Assembly (NCBI RefSeq): GCF_035581365.1
Contig: NZ_CP141590.1
Location: forward strand, 1,736,001 to 1,800,000
Length of the DNA: 64,000 nt
Origin: Tsuneonella sp. CC-YZS046
GTDB lineage: Bacteria; Pseudomonadota; Alphaproteobacteria; Sphingomonadales; Sphingomonadaceae
Direction of reading: 5' to 3'
Shown: piece after piece, positions 35,182-44,275 of the stretch
How positions within the stretch are numbered: the first letter of the stretch is position 1
Layout: each line of letters starts with the position of its first letter
Translations under genes and position numbers: made by a program
Notes under the pieces: model-generated
What the model was told of the DNA's origin: nothing
Seen by the model: the letters and a program-made list of their open reading frames with translations, nothing else
Databases searched by the model: none

Positions 35182-37116
35182 TCACCCGCTCGGGTGATAG
35201 AAATCATACACCGCCTGGGCCACGGCCGAGCTTACCCCCGGCGCCCGCTGCAGATCTTCGAGGGCGGCCGCCCGCACTTTCCCCGCCGTGCCGAAATGCA
35301 GCAGCAGGGCGCGTTTCCTGGCCGGGCCGATGCCCGGTATTTCATCCAGCGGCGAGGCCTGAATCGCGCGGCTGCGTTTCGCCCGATGCGCGCCGATCGC
35401 AAAGCGGTGCGCTTCATCCCGCAGCCGCTGCAGGTGGAACAGGACCGGCGAATTGAGCGGGAGCGTCTTTTCCCTGCCGTCGGGAAAATGGAACACTTCG
35501 CGCCCCGCGTTGCGATCCGGGCCTTTCGACACCGCGATCAGGGGAACATCCTCGATCCCCAGTTCCTCGAGCGTATCCCTCACCGCGCTCATCTGGCCCT
35601 TGCCGCCGTCGATCAGCACCAGATCGGGCCACTCCCCGCCATCCCGATCCGGGTCCTCCTTCTGCGCTCTCGAGAAGCGCCGGTTCATCACTTCGCGCAT
35701 CATGCCAAAGTCGTCATTCGATTGCGCGCTCTTGATGTTGAACTTGCGATACTGGTTCCTGAGGAACCCTTCCGGCCCGGCAACCACCATGCCGCCGACC
35801 GCCTTCGCGCCCTGGATATGGCTGTTGTCGTAGATTTCGATGCGGCGCGGCGCGTCGGGCAGTTCGAGAAACTCCGCCAGTTCGCTCAATATCCTGGCTT
35901 TGGTGGAGCTTTCCGCCAGGCGCCGGTCCAGCGCTTCCGCAGCATTGCGCCCGGCCTGCTCGACCAGCCGCCGCCGGTCCCCGCGCTGGGGCACGGAGAT
36001 CGCCACCCGCTTGCCCGCCGCTTCCGACAGCGCTTCCTCCAGCAACTCGCGCTCAGCCGGCTCGCGATCGACCAGCACATGCCGGGGCGGCGGCACTTCC
36101 TCGTAGAATTGCGCCAGGAAGCTCTCCAGCACCTCATCCTCGCCCAATCCCTCGGGATGGCGCGGGAAGAAGGCCCGGTGCCCCCAGTTCTGCCCGCCGC
36201 GAATGAAGAAGGCCTGGATGCCGATCTGTCCCCCCTTCGCGGCCAGCGCGAAGACATCGGCATCGCCCACCCCGCTGGCGTTGATCGCCTGACTGCCCTG
36301 GATGAAGGTCGCCGCCCGCAGCCGGTCGCGCAGCAGGGCGGCCGTCTCGAAATCGAGCGCTTCGGACGCCTGCCGCATCTGGCCTTCGATGGTCTTCTGC
36401 ACTTCGGAGGATTTCCCGCCGAGGAAATCCTTCGCCTGCCCGACCAGCTCGGCATAGCCCTGCTCATCGATCCGGCCCACGCAGGGCGCGGAGCAGCGCT
36501 TGATCTGATAGAGCAGGCAGGGCCGGTCGCGGCGCGAGAAGAAGCCGTCGGTGCAGCTGCGCAGCAGGAACAGCTTCTGCAAGGCATTGATGGTGGTGTT
36601 GACCGAGCCGGCGCTGGCGAACGGGCCGTAATAATTCCCCTTCGCCTTGCGCGCGCCGCGATGCTTCGTGATCCGTGGAAAGGCGTGGTCCGCCCGCAGC
36701 AGGATGAAGGGAAAACTTTTGTCGTCGCGCAGCAGCACATTGTAGGGCGGGCGGAAGCGCTTGATCAGCTGCGCTTCCAGCAGCAGGGCTTCCGCCTCGC
36801 TGTTGGTAGTGACGATTTCCATCCCCCGCGTCTGGCTGACCATGCGCTTGAGCCGCAGCGGCAGGCGTTCCACCTGGGTATAATTCGCCACGCGGTTCTT
36901 CAGCGCCCGCGCCTTGCCGACATACAGCACGTCGCCCCGCGCATCGAGCATACGGTAAACGCCGGGCTTCGGCTTGAGCGCGCGCACCGTGTCGCGGATC
37001 GCCTTCACCCCCGCTTCGAGGTCAGGCTGGGCCGAACGCACGGTAAAGGCCGCGCGTTCCTCATGGAAACGCTCGGCGCTGGCACGATCGGGGGGAGTGG
37101 CGGACTTCCTTGCCAT
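35182..37116 (-). CDS. uvrC: Excinuclease ABC subunit C
   Basis: Makes both incisions in nucleotide excision repair. About 644 residues from the ATG at 37116 (MARKSATPPDR); a longer in-frame ATG at 37164 is less likely. The GIY-YIG domain (PGVYRMLDARGDVLYVGKARALKNRV) is followed by the UvrB-binding UVR region, the RNase-H-like domain (EIYDNSHIQGAKAVGGMVV, LVLIDGGKGQM) and two helix-hairpin-helix motifs at the end (DEIPGIGPARKRALLLHFG). Confidence 0.96.
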   Translation of the reverse strand: MARKSATPPDRASAERFHEERAAFTVRSAQPDLEAGVKAIRDTVRALKPKPGVYRMLDARGDVLYVGKARALKNRVANYTQVERLPLRLKRMVSQTRGMEIVTTNSEAEALLLEAQLIKRFRPPYNVLLRDDKSFPFILLRADHAFPRITKHRGARKAKGNYYGPFASAGSVNTTINALQKLFLLRSCTDGFFSRRDRPCLLYQIKRCSAPCVGRIDEQGYAELVGQAKDFLGGKSSEVQKTIEGQMRQASEALDFETAALLRDRLRAATFIQGSQAINASGVGDADVFALAAKGGQIGIQAFFIRGGQNWGHRAFFPRHPEGLGEDEVLESFLAQFYEEVPPPRHVLVDREPAERELLEEALSEAAGKRVAISVPQRGDRRRLVEQAGRNAAEALDRRLAESSTKARILSELAEFLELPDAPRRIEIYDNSHIQGAKAVGGMVVAGPEGFLRNQYRKFNIKSAQSNDDFGMMREVMNRRFSRAQKEDPDRDGGEWPDLVLIDGGKGQMSAVRDTLEELGIEDVPLIAVSKGPDRNAGREVFHFPDGREKTLPLNSPVLFHLQRLRDEAHRFAIGAHRAKRSRAIQASPLDEIPGIGPARKRALLLHFGTAGKVRAAALEDLQRAPGVSSAVAQAVYDFYHPSG

Positions 37117-37175
37117 GGACGAGGAGATAGCCACTCCTCGCCGCTTTTGGGAGCCCCGCTCCACCCTGCGACCGC

Positions 37176-37206
37176 AAAAAAGGGGCCGGATCGCTCCGGC
37201 CCCTTT
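37176..37206 (-). terminator. Rho-independent terminator of the OmpA-like gene
   Basis: Perfect 12-bp stem AAAGGGGCCGGA (37179-37190) / TCCGGCCCCTTT (37195-37206) with a four-base loop, followed on the minus strand by a run of six T (complement of 37176-37181). It lies just after the OmpA-like stop at 37233 and separates it from uvrC. Confidence 0.93.
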
Positions 37207-37232
37207 CCGAGTTTCTGCCTGATGGCGAGAGC

Positions 37233-38333
37233 TTACATGCCCGCGCCCGGACCGTAGGTGATCTCGACCCGGCGGTTCTGCAGTTCGCGCACGCCGTCGG
37301 CGGTCGGAACCCGCGGATTGGCCTCACCGAAGGCTTCGCTGGTGATCCGGTCGCCCGGAATGCCACGAGCGGTCAGGTAATCGCGGACCGACGAGTTACG
37401 CCGTGCCGAGAGGCCGAGGTTGTATTGCGTGGAGCCGGAACGGTCGGTGTAGCCGGCCAGCATGATCGGAACCACATCGCAATTGCCATAGGCGGTCACC
37501 GCGCTGTCGAGGATGGTCGCGGCTTCCGGCGTGATGTCGGAGCGATCCCAGTCGAAGAACACGATGTACGGACCCTTGTTGCACGCGACCTCAGGAGCCG
37601 GTGGCGGGGGCGGCGGGGGCGGCGGCGGGGGTGGCGGCGGCGGGGGCGGCGGAGCCGGTTCCGAAGCGCGGCCGAAATTGTAGGTCAGCGTCGCCAGCAA
37701 CGAATGGGTTTCAGTCTCTATATCCAGGCCGCCGTTGCCCGTGTCGAACCTCGGGATCGGCGCGTTATAATAGCGATATTTCAAGCCGATATCGACATTC
37801 GGAGTAACCGGATAGCGCAGGCCCGCGATACCTTGCCAGGCCAGATCGGATTCCTTGATCCTGAAAAAGCCAGGGCCGGTTTCATTGAGCATCTTGACGC
37901 GGGCCTTGCTGATCCCGGCGCCACCGCCGATGAAAAACTGCAGACCGTCATCCTTGCCGATGTCGATCATCGCATTGGCCATCAGGCTCAGCGCATCGAA
38001 CTTGCCGTCGATGGAATAGCTCGTCCCGGGCAAGCCGGCCACCAGGCCGGAACCGTCCCGGAATGTATCGATCCCGAGATTGCGGTAGCTGCCTTCGGCT
38101 TCGATCCGGAACACTCCGAAATCATAGCCGACGACGGCCTCGACATCGTAACCGATATCGGTGTCGAAATCCGTGTCCAAGGCATCGCCATTGAGGAACA
38201 CATTGGGATCGTGCTTGGTTACGGTGCCACCGGCGCCTACACCGATATACGCACTGCCATCCCGCGCGAAGGCGGGCGTTGCCAGGACGGTCGTCGCCAT
38301 GGCCAATCCGATGAGATATCTTTGCATATACAT
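37233..38333 (-). CDS. OmpA-family outer membrane protein with a polyproline linker
   Basis: About 366 residues. A signal peptide (LIGLAMATTVLATPAFA) precedes an eight-stranded OmpA-like barrel. The linker is a run of 18 consecutive prolines (37600-37653). The C-terminal OmpA peptidoglycan-binding domain has VFFDWDRSDITPEA, AGYTDRSGSTQYNLGLSARR and LQNRRVEI. The ATG at 38333 is close to its ribosome site (GGGAG); the ATG at 38327 (MQRYLIGL) is better spaced and may be the real start. Barrel plus peptidoglycan anchor implies a structural link between outer membrane and cell wall. Confidence 0.9.
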   Translation of the reverse strand: MYMQRYLIGLAMATTVLATPAFARDGSAYIGVGAGGTVTKHDPNVFLNGDALDTDFDTDIGYDVEAVVGYDFGVFRIEAEGSYRNLGIDTFRDGSGLVAGLPGTSYSIDGKFDALSLMANAMIDIGKDDGLQFFIGGGAGISKARVKMLNETGPGFFRIKESDLAWQGIAGLRYPVTPNVDIGLKYRYYNAPIPRFDTGNGGLDIETETHSLLATLTYNFGRASEPAPPPPPPPPPPPPPPPPPPAPEVACNKGPYIVFFDWDRSDITPEAATILDSAVTAYGNCDVVPIMLAGYTDRSGSTQYNLGLSARRNSSVRDYLTARGIPGDRITSEAFGEANPRVPTADGVRELQNRRVEITYGPGAGM

Positions 38334-38638
38334 GCTCCCTTGAACCCTGTTGGGCCTGACATTGGGGGCCCAAGACAAGGCCCCCGGCGAGGTGAGAACA
38401 ATCCGGGTTGCAGGAAAGTTCCAGAAATATTGAGAGAATCCGACAGAAAGGCGGAAACTCGCGATCAGTTGAGGCGCGGATGTCTGCGATTTAGGCAGGA
38501 AAATCGGCTGTAAACGGCAAGCACGCGCCAGCCGCCAGGCTCGGGGCCTTGCCGGCCGGAAGATATGCCAACCCAAATGGAACAGGAACGCCTCCCCGCC
38601 TCGCTCGTTGGGAGGGCTGGAAAAAGAGGGAATTGCGG
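38334..38638. other. Intergenic region upstream of the OmpA-like gene
   Basis: 305 bases between two divergent genes. A perfect 7-bp inverted repeat GGGGGCC / GGCCCCC (38364-38370, 38379-38385; loop eight) lies 31-52 bases before the OmpA start and could be a leader hairpin of its mRNA. An open frame runs on through this region from the OmpA gene but carries no signal sequence or conserved start. Nothing else is seen. Confidence 0.5.
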
Positions 38639-38866
38639 ATGTTTGGAAAGATTATCGGCGCCATAGCGGGCGAACGGGCAGCCCGGCACGTGAGCGGTGT
38701 CAATGGCCCCATGGGCGCGGCGCTGGGCGCGGGGGCGGTGGCCCTGGCGCGGCGCTTCGGGCCTCTCGGCATTGTGGCCGTCGCGGCCGGCGGCTATGCC
38801 CTCAAGCGCTATCGCGAAAAGCAGGACCGCCAGCATGGCGAAAAGGCACCTGCCCATCCTCTATGA
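38639..38866 (+). CDS. Small glycine/alanine-rich membrane-associated protein
   Basis: 75 residues: IIGAIAGERAARHVSG, then a hydrophobic segment (about residues 25-52, AALGAGAVALARRFGPLGIVAVAAGG), then a charged tail YREKQDRQHGEK. GAGGG precedes the ATG at 38639. Short proteins of this kind are conserved in sphingomonads without a known role. The next gene, a lipoprotein, starts 53 bases downstream. Confidence 0.6.
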   Translation: MFGKIIGAIAGERAARHVSGVNGPMGAALGAGAVALARRFGPLGIVAVAAGGYALKRYREKQDRQHGEKAPAHPL

Positions 38867-38919
38867 AAGGATGAATCCCCCCCCTTCCCCCGTTGCGAAA
38901 CAACCAAGAGGATTTTCCC

Positions 38920-39216
38920 ATGATTGAGAAAACGCATTGCATCATCGCCGCCGCGCTGCTTGGCCTCGGTCTCTCGGCCTGTTCCGAGCAGACGCAGGAC
39001 AGCGCATCCGCCACGGCCGACATGGCGGCAGAGGATATCGAGAACGCGGCCGACACCGCCGGCCAGGCGGTGGAAGACGCGGCGCAGGCGGCGGGCGAAG
39101 CGGCCGACCGCGCGGTCGCGGCCACCGATGAACTGGGCGACAAGGCGGAACAGAAAGCCGCGGAAGTAGAAGCCTCCATCCACAATGAAACGGTGGACGA
39201 AGCCAAGGCCGATTGA
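38920..39216 (+). CDS. Small alanine-rich lipoprotein
   Basis: 98 residues. MIEKTHCIIAAALLGLGLSACSEQ is a lipoprotein signal with the lipobox cysteine at residue 21. The mature part is an alanine/acid-rich amphipathic helix (ADMAAEDIENAADTAGQAVEDAAQA), resembling Lpp-like or entericidin-like helical envelope proteins. GAGGA lies eight bases before the ATG at 38920; the longer frame from 38893 is less likely. Function unknown. Confidence 0.72.
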   Translation: MIEKTHCIIAAALLGLGLSACSEQTQDSASATADMAAEDIENAADTAGQAVEDAAQAAGEAADRAVAATDELGDKAEQKAAEVEASIHNETVDEAKAD

Positions 39217-39415
39217 CAAGGCCGATCGCCTGCGGTTTTCCAGACAGCGGGTTGGCCTGTCTGCGGCGCTTACAGCGAGAGCGTTGCAGACAGGCCTTCT
39301 ATTGGGACGCTGCCGCTCACCCTTCGGCACACCTGCCACGAGCCTCGGCGAAAGGGGCACGACGAACGGGTTTTACGCCGCATTCCCGCGCTGATGGCCA
39401 CGCCCTGCCAGCCCA

Positions 39416-41872
39416 TCAGAACATCTTGCGGAACTCGACCTGGAAGAAGCGGCCGGCCGGATCGAGAAACGCCGGATCGTAGCGCAGCGGCACCACGCCG
39501 TTGTCATCCGTGACCCGCTGCTGCGCATCGAAGATATTGTCGACCCTGAACGACAGGCGGCTGTTCTTGAGGAACGGCACCTTGTCGGCCAGGCTTTCCT
39601 GCTGCCCGAAGTCCACGAAGAGCCGCATATCGAAAGTGGCGATGGGATGGAACCGCAGCGACGAGCTGCCCGGCGCTCCGCTGCCGTCCACCCGGCTGCC
39701 GCCGAGATATTCGCCGGACAGGCGCAGGCCGAAGCCCTTGTAATAGACCCCGCCCCGCAATTCCATCTCATGCCGGGGCTTGGGGGTGGAAGCCAGCGAA
39801 TCCCCATCCAGCAGATCGAGCAGCGGGCCGTTCTCGGCTATGCGCACGGTTTCGTCGAAACGGATGGTGTGGAAGAGGGCCAGATTCCATCGGCCACCAC
39901 CACCGCCGCGCGCCCCCGGTCCGAACCCGGGTCCGCCCATTCCGCCGGCTCCACCGCCAGCGCCGCGAGAGCCGCGATCTCCGCCCTGGCTGGCGGCGCC
40001 GCCGATCCGGTCCGAGATATCCAGGCCGTAGCGCACCCTGCGGCTCTTCTCCCGGTCGAACGTCACCGGGCGCTGGTCGATCTGGAGCAGGACGCCATTG
40101 GCATCGCGGATCACCCGCCCGGGGAACGCGGCCTCGATCGCCGGAGTGAGCAGGGGAAAGGACGCCGTGACATCGGTGGATGTCTCGTCGAAATATTCCG
40201 CGATCAGCTTGGAGCGGTCGAAGAACGGCAGGTCCCAGTTCACGCCGATCTTCCAGTCCCGCTGCTTTTCCGCCAGAAGCGCGGGATTGCCGCCGCCGAT
40301 GACGTCGGCGAGCACGGTCTGGCCGGTCGCGAAATCATACACTGTGCTGTCCAGCGTGACGATCTGCGGCGCGCCGAGTTGGCTGAGGCTGGGGGCCTCT
40401 TCCGCGTAAAGATAGCTGACCTGCAGGTTGAGCTTGTCGGTGATGCCCCAGGTCAGGCCCGCGCTCCAGTCATACAGCGTGCCGAAGTCCGAAAGGTGGT
40501 CCACCCCGCCGGAAAGATTGAGCGTGAGATTGCCGATGGCGTCCAGCACGCCTTCGCGGCGGCTGGCGATGGGAATGCCGAGAGTGAAGCCCGCATTCGC
40601 ATTGCCCCGGGTGAGATCGGTCTTGATGCCCGAGTTTCTCGTGTCGACGCTCTGGATGTTGTCCCAGTCGAACCCGCCCTTCACTGTGAGCGACAGAGGC
40701 CCGGCCGGCAGACTCGCGGGCGCGCCGATCAATGTGACAAGGGCGCTGGCGTCCTCCGTATTGCTGCGGGCGCGGTCGATCGGGCCATCGAGCACGAGGC
40801 CGCTCGCCAGCAGCGTGTCCACCGGCGCGTCGATGGCGATCGTTCCGGCCAGCGCCGCATCGACCAGCGCGGTGGTATCGGCGCTGCGGTCAATCAGGGT
40901 CCGGCCTTCCGAATGCGCCCAGTTGGCGGTGGCCGCAAGTTGCCAGTCGCCCAACGGCTTGTTGAGCGTGGTGCCCAGCTCGAAGCCGGTGGTGCGGGTG
41001 CGGCTGCGGCGCGCATCGAAGCCCGGCCCCTCGGAATAGAGCGTGCGCAGGGCGCTTTCGCCATTGGCGTCGGTCAGCGTCACCGCATCCAGGCCGGAAA
41101 GGCGCTCGCTGTCGGATCGCGTCACTTCCGCGCTGAAGGCCAGGGAGCCGTCGCGGCCGCCCTCGCCAAGGCCGGTCGACCAATTGCCGGTGAATTTGAG
41201 ATCGCGGCTGTCGGGCACCAGCGAACGATATGCCGCCGGATTGGGGTCGCCCGCCAGCGGCGCCACGCTGGACGAGAAAATACCGCGCTCCGCCTCGGTC
41301 AGCGCAGAGGTATCGTCGGCCTCAACGGTCAGGTTCAGGCGCCGGGGGCCGTCGATCCGCACGACCGACGCTTCCAGTTCATTGGTGGAATAGCCGCCCT
41401 TGCCCGGCCAGCCCAGACTGGCTTCCACGGTGGTGGACATGAAATTATCCTTGAGGATGAAGTTCACGACCCTCTGGTTGGCGGAATAGCCGAATTGCAG
41501 GGCCACCTCCTCGGGCAGCACCTCGATCCGGCGGATCGCCTCGGGCGGATAGTTGCGCAGCTCGCGGAAGCCGGAGACACGCTGGCCATTGAGCAGGATC
41601 ACCGGCTGGCCATCGCCGCGCCCCCTGCCGGACCCGGCCTGCGGCGCGATTTCGGCCAGCAGTTCCTGCAGGGAGCTGGCGCCGTAGCTGGCGATTTCCT
41701 CTTCCTCGATCACCGCCAGCGGAGGCTGCGCGGAATCCACGGAACCGCGATAACGCTCCGCCGTGACGACGATCTCCTCCTCTTCCGCCACGGCGGGATT
41801 TTGATCCACGATCTGCGCCAAAGCCGGAGTGGCAATACAGATCGAGAGGATGGAACAGCCAAGAATACGCAA
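39416..41872 (-). CDS. TonB-dependent outer membrane receptor with a glycine-rich insert
   Basis: About 818 residues. A TTG start at 41872 (MRILGCSILSICIATPALAQ), with AAAGGGA upstream, gives a clean signal peptide; a longer ATG start at 41920 is possible. The N-terminal plug includes EEEIVVTAERYRG, GRGDGQPVILLNGQRV and EAIRRIEVLP. The barrel ends in VEFRKMF. Around residues 625-660 is a glycine-rich stretch (SQGGDRGSRGAGGGAGGMGG and onward) predicted to be an extracellular loop. The ligand is unknown. Uptake of iron complexes, B12, or carbohydrates is typical; in sphingomonads receptors also take up hydrophobic pollutants. Confidence 0.88.
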   Translation of the reverse strand: MRILGCSILSICIATPALAQIVDQNPAVAEEEEIVVTAERYRGSVDSAQPPLAVIEEEEIASYGASSLQELLAEIAPQAGSGRGRGDGQPVILLNGQRVSGFRELRNYPPEAIRRIEVLPEEVALQFGYSANQRVVNFILKDNFMSTTVEASLGWPGKGGYSTNELEASVVRIDGPRRLNLTVEADDTSALTEAERGIFSSSVAPLAGDPNPAAYRSLVPDSRDLKFTGNWSTGLGEGGRDGSLAFSAEVTRSDSERLSGLDAVTLTDANGESALRTLYSEGPGFDARRSRTRTTGFELGTTLNKPLGDWQLAATANWAHSEGRTLIDRSADTTALVDAALAGTIAIDAPVDTLLASGLVLDGPIDRARSNTEDASALVTLIGAPASLPAGPLSLTVKGGFDWDNIQSVDTRNSGIKTDLTRGNANAGFTLGIPIASRREGVLDAIGNLTLNLSGGVDHLSDFGTLYDWSAGLTWGITDKLNLQVSYLYAEEAPSLSQLGAPQIVTLDSTVYDFATGQTVLADVIGGGNPALLAEKQRDWKIGVNWDLPFFDRSKLIAEYFDETSTDVTASFPLLTPAIEAAFPGRVIRDANGVLLQIDQRPVTFDREKSRRVRYGLDISDRIGGAASQGGDRGSRGAGGGAGGMGGPGFGPGARGGGGGRWNLALFHTIRFDETVRIAENGPLLDLLDGDSLASTPKPRHEMELRGGVYYKGFGLRLSGEYLGGSRVDGSGAPGSSSLRFHPIATFDMRLFVDFGQQESLADKVPFLKNSRLSFRVDNIFDAQQRVTDDNGVVPLRYDPAFLDPAGRFFQVEFRKMF

Positions 41873-42105
41873 GTGAATCCCTTTCAAAACATCTTGCAGG
41901 CCGCCCTCTCCCGGCGTCATTTCCAGCGTAATGCTTATTTTGCCTGGCCCCATTCCATTAGGCGGCGAGAATGAACGCCTGATGATCGAAAGGTGGGGCG
42001 CCCATTCACGAGGGCTTTCGCAAGTGGCTTTCCTTTTGCCTTTTGACGCAGCGAACGCTATGGCGCGCGCCCATGACAAACATTGCACACGGAAACTAAC
42101 CGCCC

Positions 42106-42351
42106 ATGGCGAAAGAAGAACTGCTCGAGATGCGCGGCAAGGTAGTGGAATTGCTGCCGAATGCCATGTTCCGGGTGGAGCTGGAAAACGGCCATGAGAT
42201 CCTCGGCCACACGGCCGGCAAGATGCGCAAGAACCGGATTCGCGTGCTGGTGGGCGACGAAGTGCTCGTCGAACTCACCCCCTACGACCTGACCAAGGGT
42301 CGCATCACCTATCGCTTCATGCCCGGCAGGGGCGGCCCAGGGCCGCAATAG
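42106..42351 (+). CDS. infA: Translation initiation factor IF-1
   Basis: 81 residues, OB-fold: [35 protein letters not shown]..., with [15 protein letters not shown] and [12 protein letters not shown]. The last ~9 residues (RGGPGPQ) extend beyond the usual 72. It heads the run infA-maf-RNase G-like-yacG, a common alphaproteobacterial operon. Confidence 0.97.
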   Translation: MAKEELLEMRGKVVELLPNAMFRVELENGHEILGHTAGKMRKNRIRVLVGDEVLVELTPYDLTKGRITYRFMPGRGGPGPQ

Positions 42352-42353
42352 GC

Positions 42354-42941
42354 ATGGCGGGCGTAATCGCGCCGCCCTCTCTCATCCTCGCATCTGCCAG
42401 CCCGCGCCGGCGGGATCTTCTCGCGCGCCTTGGCATAGAACCCCTGCGCGCGGCGGGCGCGGATATCGACGAGACGCCGGCCGCAGGAGAAATTCCGCGC
42501 TGCTACGCACAACGCATGGCCCGCGAAAAGGCTCTGGCTGCGGGCGACCCGTCGAGCTTCGTGCTGGCCGGGGATACGGTCGTGGCGGTCGGGCGACGCA
42601 TCCTGCCGAAGGCGGAAGACCAAGCCACCGCGCGCCGCTGCCTCGAACTGCTGTCAGGCCGCCGCCATCGCGTGTTCTCGGCGGTTGCGCTGCGCGCACC
42701 GGACGGCGCGGTCACGGAGCGCCTGAGCGAAACGCAGGTCCGCTTCAAGCGGCTGTCGGACGAGGAAATGCGCGCCTATCTCGCCAGCGGCGAATGGGAC
42801 GGCAAGGCCGGCGGCTATGCCATCCAGGGCCAGGCCGAAGGGCTGATCGCGTGGATCGCGGGCAGCCATTCCGGTGTTGTCGGCCTGCCGCTGTTTGAAA
42901 CCCGGGCCTTGTTGAAGGCGGCAGGATTTCGCCTTGGCTGA
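42354..42941 (+). CDS. maf: Maf-like nucleoside triphosphate pyrophosphatase
   Basis: 195 residues with LILASASPRRRDLLARLG, VLAGDTVVAVGRRILPKA (catalytic Asp region), LSGRRHRVFSAVAL and GKAGGYAIQGQAEGLIAWIAGSHSGVVGLP. Maf enzymes hydrolyse noncanonical or modified nucleoside triphosphates and restrain septation. Two bases after the infA stop; overlaps the next gene by eight bases. Confidence 0.94.
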   Translation: MAGVIAPPSLILASASPRRRDLLARLGIEPLRAAGADIDETPAAGEIPRCYAQRMAREKALAAGDPSSFVLAGDTVVAVGRRILPKAEDQATARRCLELLSGRRHRVFSAVALRAPDGAVTERLSETQVRFKRLSDEEMRAYLASGEWDGKAGGYAIQGQAEGLIAWIAGSHSGVVGLPLFETRALLKAAGFRLG

Positions 42942-43932
42942 ATGGCTGGTCGAACAGGGCATCGGCGAGGAACGCGCGATCCGGCTCGATCATGGCGCCA
43001 TAATTGCCGCCCGCGCGCATTGGCCGGGCACGCTCGCCGCCGGTCAGGTCGAGGACGCGGTGCTGGTGTCGCGAACCACGGGCAGCGCCCGGGGCACGGC
43101 CCGCTTCGCCAATGGCGAAGAGGCGCTGGTCGACCGCTTGCCCCGCGACGCCAGCGAAGGCGCCCGCCTGCGGCTGAAAGTGACCCGGGCGGCGATCGGC
43201 GAAGTGGGGCGCGCCAAGCTGGCGCAGGCAAGGCCCGCCGACGAACCCTTGCGGCCCGCTCCATCGCTTGCCGAGATGCTGCGCCAGGAAGGCCATGACG
43301 TCCGGCTGGTGCATCGCTTCCCGGTGGATGGCCCAAGGGATGGCCCCGTGGATGGCTGGGACGCGCTGGTCGCGGATGCCTTCGCCATGCGAATGGAGTT
43401 CGCGGGCGGTGCGCTTCACCTTGCGCCGACCCCGGCTATGACTCTGATCGATGTGGACGGCACGCTGCCGCCGCGCGAGCTAACGCTTGCCGCCATTCCC
43501 TCCATCGCATCCGCGATCGCGCTGTTCGATCTGGCGGGATCTATCGGCATAGATTTCCCGACCCTCGCCGCCCGGGCGGACCGGCGCGGCGTGGACGAGA
43601 TGCTGGCGCAAGTGCTGGCGGGCTGGCCGCATGAGCGCACCGCCATGAACGGCTTCGGCTTCGTCCAGCTCGTCTCGCGGCTGGAGCGCCCTTCCCTGAT
43701 CCATCGAATCGCCCGCAGCCCGGCGGCAGCCGGAGCGCGTCTGCTGCTGCGCCGGGCGGAAGCGGTCGCCGCCCCGGGCAAATTGCTGCTCACGGCGCAT
43801 CCCGCTGTCGTGGCGGCGGTGCCGCCCCCATGGCGCGACGAACTTGCCCGCCGCGCCGGGCGGCCTATCGCATGGGCCGAAGATCCGGCGCTTGCACTGG
43901 AAGCCGGTTTCGCGCAGGCCGTGCAGCCATGA
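42934..43932 (+). CDS. RNase E/G-like protein, shortened
   Basis: 332 residues, against about 490 for RNase G. The C-terminal part aligns with the RNase E/G catalytic core: MTLIDVDGTL matches the first catalytic-Asp motif and GSIGIDFPTLAAR the second. An N-terminal OB/S1-like segment is recognisable (SEGARLRLKVTRAAIGEVG), but the zinc-link and small domain are absent. This short form is usual next to maf and yacG in Alphaproteobacteria. RNA cleavage is likely but its substrates are unknown. Confidence 0.85.
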   Translation: MAEWLVEQGIGEERAIRLDHGAIIAARAHWPGTLAAGQVEDAVLVSRTTGSARGTARFANGEEALVDRLPRDASEGARLRLKVTRAAIGEVGRAKLAQARPADEPLRPAPSLAEMLRQEGHDVRLVHRFPVDGPRDGPVDGWDALVADAFAMRMEFAGGALHLAPTPAMTLIDVDGTLPPRELTLAAIPSIASAIALFDLAGSIGIDFPTLAARADRRGVDEMLAQVLAGWPHERTAMNGFGFVQLVSRLERPSLIHRIARSPAAAGARLLLRRAEAVAAPGKLLLTAHPAVVAAVPPPWRDELARRAGRPIAWAEDPALALEAGFAQAVQP

Positions 43933-44096
43933 CCCAAGGCAAGCCCTGTCCGATCTGCAAGAAGCCGCGCACGGCGGAGTTCGCGCCGTTCTGTTCCGCC
44001 CGCTGCCGCGACCGGGATCTGGCGAACTGGTTCAACGACGGCTATGCCGTGCCCGGCCCGCCCGCATCCCCGGACGATCTGGCGAACGAGAACTGA
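43929..44096 (+). CDS. yacG: YacG family zinc protein (DNA gyrase inhibitor)
   Basis: 55 residues with the four zinc cysteines as CPIC and CSARC, then RDRDLANWFNDGYAVPG, the conserved YacG tail. In E. coli YacG binds GyrB and inhibits gyrase. Its ATG overlaps the preceding stop by four bases. It is the last gene of the infA operon and lies 88 bases before tRNA-Phe. Confidence 0.93.
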   Translation: MTQGKPCPICKKPRTAEFAPFCSARCRDRDLANWFNDGYAVPGPPASPDDLANEN

Positions 44097-44184
44097 TTTC
44101 CCCTTGCCATAGGCGTGAGGGTTCGCCATAGGCGCGCTCTCCAATCGCTCGCCGGTCTTCTTGCAAGACCGCCGCCGCAGCGAC

Positions 44185-44260
44185 GCCCGGGTAGCTCAGT
44201 TGGTAGAGCACATGACTGAAAATCATGGTGTCGGTGGTTCGATTCCGCCCCCGGGCACCA
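44185..44260 (+). tRNA. tRNA-Phe(GAA)
   Basis: 76 bases fold as a standard cloverleaf: acceptor GCCCGGG (44185-44191) paired with CCCGGGC before the encoded CCA at 44258-44260. The D arm is GCTCAGTTGGTAGAGC, the anticodon loop CTGAAAA has anticodon GAA at 44218-44220, and the T arm is GGTGGTTCGATTCCGCC. Confidence 0.98.
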
Positions 44261-44275
44261 CAACCTTTGGTTGTG
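44259..44275 (+). terminator. Hairpin directly after tRNA-Phe
   Basis: CACAACC-TTT-GGTTGTG, a perfect 7-bp stem that begins inside the tRNA CCA end. It is followed by a pyrimidine-rich CTGCCCTTCCTTC rather than a pure T run, so it may be a weak terminator or a 3'-processing signal. Confidence 0.5.

Noticed and set aside
38334-38576. In-frame extension upstream of the OmpA-like gene
   Set aside because: No ribosome site or conserved residues; a clean signal peptide starts at 38333 or 38327.
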